Of a stretch of 12,990 bases of DNA, positions 1 to 7,591 are shown in pieces. Positions within the stretch are counted from its first letter, which is position 1. Each line of letters starts with the position of its first letter. The notes under the pieces were generated by a model, which saw only the letters and a program-made list of their open reading frames with translations, did not search any database and had not been told where the DNA came from. The translations under genes and the position numbers were made by a program. The stretch comes from Alphaproteobacteria bacterium (GTDB taxonomy: Bacteria > Pseudomonadota > Alphaproteobacteria > UBA8366 > GCA-2717185). The DNA is taken from the NCBI GenBank assembly GCA_016764135.1, contig JAESSL010000375.1:1-12990 (forward strand). Reading direction: 5' to 3'.

Positions 1-432
1 GATGCCCTCGCCGACGGCTCGCCCCATGGATCCGGCCATGAAGGTAAAATTGAAGAGCGCAACCACAACCGGCTGACCGCCCATGGCGCCGGAGGCGACG
101 ATGATCGCCTCGTTTTCATTGGATTTTCGCCGCGCGTCGCGAAGCCGTTCCGTATAGCGTTTTTGATCGCGGAATTTTAAAGGGTCGGCGGGAAATGTTG
201 GGAGTTTTGCGCGTTCAAATTCCGAATTATCAAAAAGACTTTTCAAACGCGCCTCGACCGGCATGCGCATATGATGGCTACAATGCTGGCAGACATGCAG
301 ATTACGCTCCAGATCGCGATGGAAAATCATCTGGTCGCATTTTGGGCATTTTTGCCACAGGTTTTCTGGAACGTCCGCCTTTTTCACGAGGGCGCGAAGT
401 TTGGGACGAACGAAATTCGTAAGCCAATTCAA
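1..432 (-). CDS. accD: Acetyl-CoA carboxylase carboxyltransferase subunit beta, partial (N-terminal 144 codons)
   Basis: AccD is the beta half of the carboxyltransferase that moves the carboxyl group from carboxybiotin to acetyl-CoA, giving malonyl-CoA for fatty acid synthesis in the cytoplasm. The translation opens MNWLTNFVRPKLRALV, typical of alphaproteobacterial AccD. A four-cysteine zinc ribbon follows (C29-x2-C32 and C48-x2-C51), then the segment HHMRMPVEARL and the start of the crotonase-like fold (FNFTFMAGSMG near residues 128-138). The left window edge cuts the gene. The chosen start is a TTG at 432 that shares four bases (TTGA) with the trpA stop. A GGAG motif lies about 10 bases upstream, and no in-frame ATG precedes the conserved N-terminus. 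The overlap implies translational coupling to trpA. The trpA-accD order is common in alphaproteobacteria. The identification is firm; the TTG start is inferred. Confidence 0.95.
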   Translation of the reverse strand, partial: MNWLTNFVRPKLRALVKKADVPENLWQKCPKCDQMIFHRDLERNLHVCQHCSHHMRMPVEARLKSLFDNSEFERAKLPTFPADPLKFRDQKRYTERLRDARRKSNENEAIIVASGAMGGQPVVVALFNFTFMAGSMGRAVGEGI

Positions 433-1277
433 GAGGTCTGAACTCCACTTGCCAGTTCGCGGACGAAGGAAAGGACGGTGTCGACTGTTTTCGGCGTCGC
501 TGCGTCGTTCTCGTCCAGACTGTCGGCGAGGCGATTGACGATGGCGGATCCGAGGACGGCGGCGTCTGCGACGGATACAATGTCACGAACCGCTTCGGCG
601 GAATTGATGCCAAACCCGACAGCGACGGGCAGGTCTGTATGTCGTTTCAGCCGGGCTACGGCGGCGCCAACATCACTGGCGGCGGCGGAGGACGTACCGG
701 TAATGCCCAGAATAGAAACGTAATAAACAAAGCCGCTGGTGTTTTTCAGGACAGCCGGCAGTCGTTTGTCGTCGGTGGTTGGCGTCGCGAGGCGAATGAA
801 ATTGACGCCTGTCTCAAGCGCGGGAATACAAAGTTCGACGTCTTCTTCCGGCGGCAGGTCTACGATAATCAGGCCATCGGCGCCCGCTTCCTTGAAATCA
901 ACGAGGAAGTGATCGACGCCATATTGATAAATAGGATTGTAATACCCCATCAGAATAATTGGCGTTTCAGCGTCGTTTTCCCGAAAGCCGCGCACCAGAT
1001 CCAGTGTTTTGCGCAAGCTGGCGCCAGCCGTGAGCGCGCGGAGTGACGCTGCCTGAATAGCGGGGCCGTCTGCCATTGGGTCGCTGAACGGAATGCCAAT
1101 CTCGATAAGGTCGGCGCCAGCCTCGGGCAGTCCGCGCAGGATTTCCGCAAAGGTTTCGGGATCAGGGTCGCCTGCGGTTAAAAAAGTTACAAATCCGCCG
1201 CGTCCTTCCGCTTTCAGTGCGGCGAACCGGTTGCGGATCCTGCCGCTATCATCGGCGACCAGGATTGGGGCGCTCAA
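429..1277 (-). CDS. trpA: Tryptophan synthase alpha subunit
   Basis: TrpA cleaves indole-3-glycerol phosphate to indole and glyceraldehyde 3-phosphate, and indole is channelled to TrpB in the alpha2-beta2 complex. The 282-residue product is of normal family length. Both catalytic acids are visible in LIEIGIPFSDPMADGPAIQ: Glu59 and Asp70, matching Glu49 and Asp60 of the enteric enzyme with the same 11-residue spacing. The phosphate-binding C-terminal part contains VAVGFGINSAEAV. The start is a TTG at 1277 overlapping the trpB stop as TTGA, preceded by a good GGGAGAAG ribosome site 4 bases away. The frame stays open further upstream inside trpB, but that stretch has no family similarity. Translation is probably coupled to trpB at one end and accD at the other. 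Confidence 0.97.
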   Translation of the reverse strand: MSAPILVADDSGRIRNRFAALKAEGRGGFVTFLTAGDPDPETFAEILRGLPEAGADLIEIGIPFSDPMADGPAIQAASLRALTAGASLRKTLDLVRGFRENDAETPIILMGYYNPIYQYGVDHFLVDFKEAGADGLIIVDLPPEEDVELCIPALETGVNFIRLATPTTDDKRLPAVLKNTSGFVYYVSILGITGTSSAAASDVGAAVARLKRHTDLPVAVGFGINSAEAVRDIVSVADAAVLGSAIVNRLADSLDENDAATPKTVDTVLSFVRELASGVQTS

Positions 1278-2485
1278 ATGACTTCTCCCAAGGCGTCGGC
1301 GACGGTGAATATATCTTTGTCCCCGCGTCCGCACATATTCATGCAGATAATGTGATCCTTGGGTAGATCCGGCGCGATCCGGCTGACATAGGCGAGCGCG
1401 TGGGCCGGCTCCAGGGCTGGAATGATGCCTTCCATGCGGCAACATAATTTAAAGGCTTCCAGCGCTTCTTCATCGGTTGCGGATACATATTTGACCCGAC
1501 CTGATTCATGTAGCCAGGAATGCTCCGGTCCGATGCCGGGATAGTCCAGCCCGGCTGAAATCGAATGGGCGTCCTGAATTTGACCATCTTCGTTTTGCAG
1601 AAGGTAGGTCCGGTTTCCGTGCAGAACGCCAGGGCTGCCGCCGGTCAGCGACGCTGCGTGTTCGCCGGAGGAAATACCGTGGCCCGCCGCTTCGACCCCA
1701 TGAATGGCGACCGAAGAATCGTCCAGAAACGGATGGAACAATCCGATGGCGTTCGAGCCGCCGCCGATACAGGCGACGAGCGTGTCGGGAAGACGGCCCT
1801 CCGCCTCCAGCATCTGTTCTTTCGCCTCAATGCCTATGACCGATTGAAAATCGCGGACCATTTCCGGATAGGGATGGGGCCCCGCCGCCGTACCGATAAG
1901 GTAATAAGTGGTCTCGACATTGGCGACCCAGTCACGAAGGGCGTCGTTCATGGCGTCCTTGAGTGTCCCGGTGCCGCTTGTCACGGGCACAATTTCGGCG
2001 CCCAGAAGCTTCATGCGGAAGACATTTGGCTTTTGCCGCTCAATGTCGGTTTCACCCATATAAACCACACAGGGCAGGTCAAACAGGGCGCACACCGTGG
2101 CGGTCGCGACGCCGTGCTGTCCGGCGCCAGTTTCCGCAATGATGCGCTTTTTGCCCATGCGTTTCGCCAGCAGAATTTGGCCAAGACAATTGTTGATTTT
2201 ATGCGCGCCCGTGTGGTTCAGTTCGTCGCGCTTGAAGTAGATTTTGGCCCCGCCATAATGTTCGGTCAGGCGTGGCGCAAAATAGAGCGGACTGGGGCGA
2301 CCCACATAATGCTTGAACAGATATTCGAGTTCGGATGCGAACTCCGGGTCGCTCTTCGCCGATTCATAGGCTTCCTCGACCGCAAGAACGAGCGGCATCA
2401 GGGTTTCGGCGACAAAGCGTCCGCCAAAAATTCCAAAATGACCTGATTCATCCGGTCCGGACCGGAACGTGTTTACTGACTCCAT
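1274..2485 (-). CDS. trpB: Tryptophan synthase beta subunit
   Basis: TrpB is the pyridoxal-phosphate enzyme that condenses indole with serine to make tryptophan, in complex with TrpA. The 403-residue product has the family length. The PLP lysine is Lys96 in HTGAHKINN, the catalytic glutamate is Glu118 in AETGAGQHGVA, and the cofactor phosphate loop GGGSNA is present. The start is ATG 2485, which has GGAG five bases upstream and leads into SGHFGIFGGRFV, the usual N-terminus. An in-frame ATG 27 bases earlier (2512) has no ribosome site and lies in the loop of a hairpin. A 118-base spacer separates it from trpF, the longest gap among the three trp genes, and its stop overlaps trpA. This is TrpB1, not the TrpB2 type, judging from length and the paired trpA. 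Confidence 0.98.
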   Translation of the reverse strand: MESVNTFRSGPDESGHFGIFGGRFVAETLMPLVLAVEEAYESAKSDPEFASELEYLFKHYVGRPSPLYFAPRLTEHYGGAKIYFKRDELNHTGAHKINNCLGQILLAKRMGKKRIIAETGAGQHGVATATVCALFDLPCVVYMGETDIERQKPNVFRMKLLGAEIVPVTSGTGTLKDAMNDALRDWVANVETTYYLIGTAAGPHPYPEMVRDFQSVIGIEAKEQMLEAEGRLPDTLVACIGGGSNAIGLFHPFLDDSSVAIHGVEAAGHGISSGEHAASLTGGSPGVLHGNRTYLLQNEDGQIQDAHSISAGLDYPGIGPEHSWLHESGRVKYVSATDEEALEAFKLCCRMEGIIPALEPAHALAYVSRIAPDLPKDHIICMNMCGRGDKDIFTVADALGEVI

Positions 2486-2504
2486 GGGGTCTCCGCCACA
2501 ATTG

Positions 2505-2525
2505 CGCGCCATTTGATCTGGCGCG
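2505..2525 (-). promoter_or_regulatory. Hairpin just upstream of trpB
   Basis: The trpF-trpB spacer contains a perfect inverted repeat, CGCGCCA and TGGCGCG, around a 7-base loop. It ends about 20 bases before the trpB start. No U-run follows, so it is not an intrinsic terminator. It could affect trpB translation or mRNA processing. The structure is seen directly; any role is inferred. Confidence 0.35.
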
Positions 2526-2603
2526 GCCCTTCATAGCAAAAGACACGCCCCGAACCAATGCGAAAGAACAATGCTCCGCCATCGATGATGGCCCAATATC
2601 AAC

Positions 2604-3266
2604 CTATAGCGCGGCGACGATCGTCAGAAAATTGGAAATCTTCGCCGGGTTCTTGACGCCGGGGGCGTCTTCAACGCCGGATGACACGTCAATAACCTTG
2701 GCGCCGGACTGGGCGATCGCTTGTTCGACGTTCCCCGCGTTGACGCCTCCCGCCAGCATCCAGGGTAGAGACCATTCCCGACGGGACATCAGCGTCCAGT
2801 CAAATTGCACCGCATTGCCGCCGGGCAGCGCATTTTTCATCGTGGCGGGTGGTTTGGCGTCAAAGAGCAACCAGTCGGCGGAGCCCAGATATTGTTCGGC
2901 GCGCTCGATGTCCCTGGCTTCTGCGACAGAGATTGCTTTCATGACAGGCAGGTCATATCGCTTTTTCAGCGCCGCCACACGATCTGGCGTTTCTGCGCCA
3001 TGTAGCTGCAGCATTTTTAAGGGCGCGGCCTCAAGAACAGCGTCGAACAGAGCGTCATCGGCATTCACGAAAAGCCCAACCGTGATAACGGCCTCTCTGC
3101 GCTCGGGGATTGGGGCTTCACGTATGAAATCGCGCGCCTGCGTGGGCGAAATCGCACGGGGGCTGGGGGGATAGAATACGAAACCAATATGGCTAGCGCC
3201 GCCCGTTATCGCAGCGTGGACAGATTCAGACGAGTTGAGTCCGCAAATTTTTGCGGTGACAGTCAT
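2604..3266 (-). CDS. trpF: Phosphoribosylanthranilate isomerase
   Basis: TrpF performs the Amadori rearrangement of N-(5'-phosphoribosyl)anthranilate to CdRP, the third committed step of tryptophan synthesis. The 220-residue product opens MTVTAKICGLN, placing the catalytic cysteine at Cys8. Other family landmarks are HIGFVFYPPSPR, LQLHG (87-90), the aspartate of LLFDAKPP (Asp136), LAGGVNAGNV and the closing VDVSSGVEDAPGVKN, so the (beta/alpha)8 barrel is complete. The start is ATG 3266, overlapping the pyrF stop as ATGA with a weak GGA upstream. The open frame continues into pyrF but that part is out of frame with pyrF and unlike TrpF. Pairing of pyrF and trpF suggests co-translation. trpC and trpD are not in this window. 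Confidence 0.96.
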   Translation of the reverse strand: MTVTAKICGLNSSESVHAAITGGASHIGFVFYPPSPRAISPTQARDFIREAPIPERREAVITVGLFVNADDALFDAVLEAAPLKMLQLHGAETPDRVAALKKRYDLPVMKAISVAEARDIERAEQYLGSADWLLFDAKPPATMKNALPGGNAVQFDWTLMSRREWSLPWMLAGGVNAGNVEQAIAQSGAKVIDVSSGVEDAPGVKNPAKISNFLTIVAAL

Positions 3267-3982
3267 GATTCCGTCAGCGCCGCAGCCATGGCTCTGGCCG
3301 CCGCCGCCGGGTCTGGCGCTTTGGTGATGGGGCGCCCAATAACCAGATAATCTGCGCCTGCATTGATCGCATCGCTGGGGCTGCTGGTGCGCTTCTGATC
3401 GTTTGCGACGCTCAAATTCGGGCGAATGCCGGGAACGATGAGTTTGAAATCCGGGCCACAGGCCGCGCGCACGCTGGCGGTTTCCCTGGGCGAACAGACA
3501 ATGCCGTCCAGACCGCAATCCTGCGTCAGCCGCGCCAGACGGATGACCTGATCTGCAGCGGGGGGCGTTTGCCCGACTGCCGTCAAATCATCATCGTCCA
3601 GACTGGTGAGCACGGTGACCGCAATGACGAGTGGCGGGCGTATGTTTTGCGCGTCGGCCGCTTCTCGGGCCGCCTCGACGGCGGCGCGCATCATTGCAGG
3701 GCCGCCCGCCGCGTGAACATTCAATATTTTAGGGCGTAAGCCCATGACCGCGCGCACCGCGCCAGCGACTGTGTTGGGAATGTCGTGGAACTTCAGGTCC
3801 AGAAAAATAGGCAGTCCGGTTTTTGCGATTTCTCGTACGCCCGCCGCGCCGTTGGCGCTGAAAAATTCAAGCCCGAGTTTTACGCCGCCGACTGATCCTT
3901 TCAGGCGTAGGGCGAGGTTTCTCGCTTCCTCAACATCTGTGGTGTCGAGGGCTGCGAATATTTTTTGTCCGGAATTTGGCAT
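3263..3982 (-). CDS. pyrF: Orotidine 5'-phosphate decarboxylase
   Basis: PyrF decarboxylates OMP to UMP, the last step of de novo pyrimidine synthesis. The 239-residue product matches the short bacterial type (about 240 residues). The charged catalytic array is visible: Lys35 in GGVKLGLEFF and Asp62-x-Lys64-x2-Asp67 in DLKFHDIPNT. The phosphate-binding PGIRP and the late IGRPI motif are present. I chose ATG 3982 because GAGG lies six bases upstream and the next residues (QKIFAALDT) are the usual start. Earlier in-frame ATGs (4027, 4042 and 4075) would add 15-31 atypical residues and lack a ribosome site. The gene lies 146 bases after the LapA-domain gene and overlaps trpF by four bases. Confidence 0.96.
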   Translation of the reverse strand: MPNSGQKIFAALDTTDVEEARNLALRLKGSVGGVKLGLEFFSANGAAGVREIAKTGLPIFLDLKFHDIPNTVAGAVRAVMGLRPKILNVHAAGGPAMMRAAVEAAREAADAQNIRPPLVIAVTVLTSLDDDDLTAVGQTPPAADQVIRLARLTQDCGLDGIVCSPRETASVRAACGPDFKLIVPGIRPNLSVANDQKRTSSPSDAINAGADYLVIGRPITKAPDPAAAARAMAAALTES

Positions 3983-4128
3983 GCTTGCCTCGACTGGTGC
4001 GGGGTTACTGAAAACGTGGCTATCCATACACCGCAAGCGCATTGGGGAAAAGGACGAGGCCAAGGGAAGTCGCAAGACGGGGAAACGCCGTAACGTCGAA
4101 GAACCGTCGGTTTGCTGGATCGGCCGCT

Positions 4129-4506
4129 TTATGTCGCCGCTGGGCCGGGTTTGGCCGAGCCGCCCTGAGGAGACGGCACAGGCAAGGATGCCGCCTTGAC
4201 GGATGAAGCTTCTGCGCTTGTCTCGGTCTCCGTCTGCTCTTTAAGCGCTAGTTCCTGTTCCAGCGCGGAGATCCTTCTCGCGGCGCCGCCCGCGCGAAGG
4301 CGAGGTCCGACGGCGCTGAGCCAAGTCATGGCGGCGCCAAGCACAAAGCCGACGCCCAACATTCCCAGCGCGACAATATAAAGCGGCGCATCCCAGGTTC
4401 CCGGGATTGGCCAGATAAATATTTCAACGCTATGGCGATTGCTGACAGCAAAAGACGCGGCGCCAAACACAATGGGCGCTGCTATTAACCAGAAGAGAAG
4501 CCTCAT
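4129..4506 (-). CDS. LapA-domain (DUF1049-type) inner membrane protein
   Basis: This is a 125-residue membrane protein of the lipopolysaccharide assembly protein A domain type. Two hydrophobic segments are seen, about residues 2-21 and 42-64, separated by a short loop containing the characteristic run NRHSVEIFIWPIP. A predicted coiled coil follows (about 74-95, RRISALEQELALKEQ), then a Ser/Pro/Ala-rich tail. In gamma-proteobacteria LapA works with LapB in controlling LPS synthesis; no lapB is present here, so a role in LPS control is inferred only. The start ATG 4506 overlaps the ihfB stop as ATGA. A LapA-domain gene between ihfB and pyrF is a common alphaproteobacterial arrangement. The family call is good; the exact function is uncertain. 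Confidence 0.87.
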   Translation of the reverse strand: MRLLFWLIAAPIVFGAASFAVSNRHSVEIFIWPIPGTWDAPLYIVALGMLGVGFVLGAAMTWLSAVGPRLRAGGAARRISALEQELALKEQTETETSAEASSVKAASLPVPSPQGGSAKPGPAAT

Positions 4507-4790
4507 GTGTCTCGTGCGTTAATCTGGTCGCGCAATTGCTTGCCGGTTTTGAAAAATGGAACGACTTTCGCATCGACAGCGACAGATTCCCCGGTTCTCG
4601 GGTTTCGTCCGACCCGTGCGTTGCGTTCTTTTACCGAGAACGCGCCAAAACCGCGTAGTTCCACCCGATCCCCCCGCGAAAGTGCGGCGGTGATTTCTTC
4701 GAATATAGTGGAGACGATACGTTCAACGTCCCGCTGATACAATTGCGGGTTCATTTCCGCAATGCGCGCAATGAGTTCCGACTTGGTCAT
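4503..4790 (-). CDS. ihfB: Integration host factor subunit beta
   Basis: IHF beta pairs with IHF alpha to bind specific sites and bend DNA sharply, acting in nucleoid structure, transcription, replication and phage recombination. The 95-residue product has the DNABII fold: helical N-terminus (MTKSELIARIA), the core RVELRGFGAFSVKER, and the DNA-inserting arm RNPRTGE with the intercalating proline at Pro64, ending PFFKTGKQLRDQIN. The position after rpsA, as in many proteobacteria, supports IhfB over HU. The start ATG 4790 has AGGGGG about nine bases upstream. Its stop overlaps the LapA-domain gene. Transcription probably starts in the 218 bases after the rpsA terminator, but no convincing promoter could be picked out. 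Confidence 0.95.
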   Translation of the reverse strand: MTKSELIARIAEMNPQLYQRDVERIVSTIFEEITAALSRGDRVELRGFGAFSVKERNARVGRNPRTGESVAVDAKVVPFFKTGKQLRDQINARDT

Positions 4791-5008
4791 ACGTGCAGAC
4801 CCCCTGTTACCGTGTTCGACCGATTATTTTTTGGATCGAACCAACCTCTACCCCTGTTCGCCCTTTTACGTAGAAAAGGACGCCTCTAAGCCTGCCAAAC
4901 CCACGATGACCCGTCAAGCTGGAAGGGCTAATATAACGAGCAAATGTTAAAGAGTCCTGAATATTCGACCCAATTCGCCTCTCATTGTGTAAATGAGCTC
5001 AAAAGAAA
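4791..5008. other. rpsA-ihfB intergenic region with two inverted repeats
   Basis: This spacer holds no convincing gene. It contains two perfect 6-base inverted repeats. One is CTCATT/AATGAG at 4981-4997 with a 5-base loop. The other is CCTTTT/AAAAGG at 4862-4879 with a 6-base loop. The ihfB promoter must lie here if the rpsA terminator is efficient. A TTGACG hexamer (minus strand, 4912-4917) is the best -35 candidate, but no good -10 stands at the right distance. Confidence 0.4.
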
Positions 5009-5042
5009 CGGGTCGACAACCGAAATTTTGGTTGCCGACCCG
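5009..5042 (-). terminator. Rho-independent terminator of rpsA
   Basis: On the minus strand, 16 bases after the rpsA stop, there is a 13-base-pair stem (CGGGTCGGCAACC paired with GGTTGTCGACCCG, one G-U wobble) with an 8-base loop. It is followed directly by TTTCTTTT. This is a classic intrinsic terminator and separates rpsA from ihfB. Confidence 0.92.
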
Positions 5043-5058
5043 ATCTGTTAAGGCCTCG

Positions 5059-6789
5059 TTATTCTGAGGATTTTTCCTCTTCGTCGTCATCAGCGGCATT
5101 GGCTTCTTCGCGAGAGCGAAGGGCTGCGCCAAGAATGTCGCCAAGAGATGCGCCGGAATCGGAACTGCCGTATTCCCGCACTGCGACTTTCTCTTCTTCG
5201 ACTTCTTTCGCCTTGATGGACAAATTCGCCTTGCGTCGGGTTTTGTCGATCGAGGTGATCTTGGCGTCGACTTTTTCACCAACGGCAAACCGGTCCGGAC
5301 GCTGTTCGGAACGATCCCGAGACAGGTCAGCGCGACGGATAAAGCCGGGCATTACGTCGTCGACCATGACTTCGATGCCGTTATCGACAATCGCGGTAAC
5401 GGTGCAGGTGATGACCTGACCGCGTTTGATTGTCTCTTCCTTGCCGTCCATTGGGTCGTCGCCCAACTGCTTCATGCCAAGGCTGATGCGTTCTTTTTCA
5501 ACGTCGACTTCGAGAATTTTCGCTTTCACGATGTCGCCCTTGCTGAAGTCCTTGATGGCGTCTTCGCCAGAGCGGTTCCAGTCGATATCGGACATATGAA
5601 CCATGCCGTCGATGTCGTCGGACAGGCCAATGAACAAACCGAATTCGGTGATGTTCTTGACTTCGCCTTCGACTTCCGTGCCAGCGGGGAACGTATCCAC
5701 AAACGCTTCCCAAGGATTGGACATGGTCTGTTTGAGGCCAAGGCTGATGCGGCGTTTCTGCGGATCGACGTCCAGCACCATGACTTCAACAGCCTGGCTG
5801 GTGGAGACAATCTTGCCCGGATGGACGTTCTTCTTCATCCAGCTCATTTCCGAAACGTGAACGAGGCCTTCAACGCCCGGCTCCAATTCCACGAAAGCGC
5901 CGTAATCGGTGATGTTCGTGACCCGACCGGTGAATTTGACGCCAATCAGATATTTGTCCTTCACGCCATCCCAAGGATCGGCTTCCAATTGCTTCATGCC
6001 AAGGCTGATGCGTTGGGTTTCTGGGTTGAAGCGGATGACCTGAACGTTCAGCGTTTGACCAATCGACAAGGTTTCCGACGGATGCGCAATACGGCGCCAT
6101 GCGATATCGGTCACATGGAGCAAGCCATCAACGCCGCCCAGATCAACGAATGCGCCGTAATCGGTGATGTTTTTCACGACGCCCTCAAGAACCTGACCTT
6201 CTTTCAGGTTGGCGATAAGCTCGCTGCGCTGTTCGGCGCGGCTTTCTTCCAACACGGCGCGGCGGGAAACGACGATATTGCCCCGGCTGCGGTCCATTTT
6301 GAGAATCTGGAAAGGTTGGGGGGTGCCCATCAGCGGGCTGATGTCGCGCACGGGCCGGATGTCGACCTGGCTGCCTGGCAAAAACGCCACGGCGCCGGAA
6401 AGGTCGACGGTAAATCCGCCTTTGACGCGGCCAAAAATCGTGCCTGTCACCCGTTCGGTTTCGTTGAAGGATTTCTCCAACATGGTCCAGGCTTCTTCAC
6501 GGCGCGCTTTTTCACGGGACAGAACGGCTTCGCCATTCTTGTTTTCCATGCGCTCCAGATAGACGTCGACGACATCGCCGACCTTTATCTCGCCGGGCTC
6601 GTCCGGGCCCGTAAATTCCTTGAGGGCGACGCGGCCTTCAGATTTCAATCCGGCGTCGATGACCGCGACGTCATTCTCAATCGCGATAACGGTGCCTTTG
6701 ACAACGCTTCCTTCGATACTGCCGCCGCTTCCGAGGGATTCCTCAAGCAGGTCGGCGAAACTTATATTTTCTACGGCTTCAACTGACAT
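5059..6789 (-). CDS. rpsA: 30S ribosomal protein S1
   Basis: S1 binds mRNA on the 30S subunit and helps unfold and position it for initiation. The 576-residue product has six S1/OB-fold repeats, at roughly 29-97, 114-180, 200-268, 285-355, 372-442 and 459-527. Repeats 3-5 carry the ITDYGAFV or ITEFGLFI signature and RISLGMKQ-type ends. A charged tail ends DDDEEEKSSE. The length is close to the alphaproteobacterial norm. The start is ATG 6789 (MSVEAVENISFADLLEES), with AAGGA about 12 bases upstream. An in-frame ATG at 6810 has no ribosome site. The gene is monocistronic or follows cmk by read-through, and a strong terminator follows it. S1 autoregulation is known in enterics and might act here through the leader. 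Confidence 0.98.
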   Translation of the reverse strand: MSVEAVENISFADLLEESLGSGGSIEGSVVKGTVIAIENDVAVIDAGLKSEGRVALKEFTGPDEPGEIKVGDVVDVYLERMENKNGEAVLSREKARREEAWTMLEKSFNETERVTGTIFGRVKGGFTVDLSGAVAFLPGSQVDIRPVRDISPLMGTPQPFQILKMDRSRGNIVVSRRAVLEESRAEQRSELIANLKEGQVLEGVVKNITDYGAFVDLGGVDGLLHVTDIAWRRIAHPSETLSIGQTLNVQVIRFNPETQRISLGMKQLEADPWDGVKDKYLIGVKFTGRVTNITDYGAFVELEPGVEGLVHVSEMSWMKKNVHPGKIVSTSQAVEVMVLDVDPQKRRISLGLKQTMSNPWEAFVDTFPAGTEVEGEVKNITEFGLFIGLSDDIDGMVHMSDIDWNRSGEDAIKDFSKGDIVKAKILEVDVEKERISLGMKQLGDDPMDGKEETIKRGQVITCTVTAIVDNGIEVMVDDVMPGFIRRADLSRDRSEQRPDRFAVGEKVDAKITSIDKTRRKANLSIKAKEVEEEKVAVREYGSSDSGASLGDILGAALRSREEANAADDDEEEKSSE

Positions 6790-6828
6790 GGTTACACCAG
6801 GTCCTTTCATAATTTAATTTTCATGCCT

Positions 6829-6844
6829 ATCGGTTGGTTCCGAT
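6829..6844 (-). promoter_or_regulatory. Small hairpin in the rpsA leader
   Basis: The rpsA leader contains a 5-base-pair inverted repeat, ATCGG/CCGAT, around a 6-base loop, 40 bases before the start codon. Enteric rpsA leaders fold into hairpins used in autoregulation; whether this small one does the same is inference. Confidence 0.25.
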
Positions 6845-6862
6845 GGTCTTTGCCAATGATGT

Positions 6863-6892
6863 TGCATACAAAATGCGCCCCGCACGTCCCAA
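6863..6892 (-). promoter_or_regulatory. Possible rpsA promoter
   Basis: In the 160 bases between cmk and rpsA, a TTGGGA hexamer (6887-6892) stands 18 bases before TATGCA (6863-6868) on the minus strand. The placement about 75 bases upstream of the rpsA start is sensible, but the match to a sigma-70 promoter is only moderate. Confidence 0.35.
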
Positions 6893-6949
6893 CTCTTTAA
6901 AAAGTCGATGATATGCAGGCCTTACGAAGTTTCCGCCGGAACAGCGGCG

Positions 6950-7591
6950 TTATTTGTCAGAGTGATCTGATTCAATAAACGCCAGCGCCGCACGGAATGC
7001 GTCCTCAGCGTTCAGGACCGATGTATCCAGCACAAACGCCTCAGGCGCTGCTCTTAATGGCGCGACCTTACGGTTTTTGTCCCGGTCATCCCGATCCTGA
7101 AGATCTTGGAGAACGCGCGAATATATAATCTCCTCGCCACGGTCAAGCAACTCCTTATAACGCCGCTCGGCGCGGATTTCGACGTTGGCGTCGACGAACA
7201 GTTTTATTTTGGCGTCCGGGCAGACGACAGTGCCGATATCCCGGCCGTCCAGAACCGCGCCGGCGAGGCCGTTCGGCGGGTTGGCGGCGAAGTCCTGCTG
7301 AAAGGTCAGCAATTGCGCGCGAACCGCATCAATGGCGGCGACTTTGGACGCTGCCGCGGCGACGGTGTCTGTGGTGAGCGCCGGATTCTCGAGGGCGTCG
7401 GGCGTCAAACTGCGCGCCGCGCGGGTCGCAGCAATCGGATCGCTCGGATCTCCGCCAGACAAAAGGACCTGTTGGCCGACGGCGCGATAAATCTTACCCG
7501 TATCCAGATGTGCGTAGCCCAGATGCCGGGCCAGTCGTTTCGACAGGGTGCCTTTACCAGACGCCGCAGGGCCATCAACGGCGATAATCAC
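6950..7591 (-). CDS. cmk: (d)CMP kinase
   Basis: Cmk phosphorylates CMP and dCMP to the diphosphates using ATP, recycling pyrimidine nucleotides. The 213-residue product begins with the P-loop GPAASGKGT (residues 7-15) inside IIAVDGPAASGKGTLSKRLA. It contains the substrate-site sequence HLDTGKIYRAVG and the motif LDGRDIGTVVCPDA (DGRDIG at 115-120), and it has the lid and C-terminal helices of the family. The start is GTG 7591, sharing GTGA with the aroA stop, so translation is likely coupled. aroA-cmk-rpsA is a widespread proteobacterial order. A short GC-rich inverted repeat (6934-6949) follows the stop without a U-run, so read-through into rpsA is possible. Confidence 0.97.
   Translation of the reverse strand: MIIAVDGPAASGKGTLSKRLARHLGYAHLDTGKIYRAVGQQVLLSGGDPSDPIAATRAARSLTPDALENPALTTDTVAAAASKVAAIDAVRAQLLTFQQDFAANPPNGLAGAVLDGRDIGTVVCPDAKIKLFVDANVEIRAERRYKELLDRGEEIIYSRVLQDLQDRDDRDKNRKVAPLRAAPEAFVLDTSVLNAEDAFRAALAFIESDHSDK

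Noticed and set aside
1565..2446. 293-codon plus-strand open frame
   Set aside because: It is antisense to trpB, which carries all catalytic motifs; no family resemblance in the plus-strand product.
5596..6786. 396-codon plus-strand open frame
   Set aside because: It is wholly antisense to rpsA, whose S1 motifs are unmistakable. The frame stays open because of biased third positions, and its translation has no recognisable domain.
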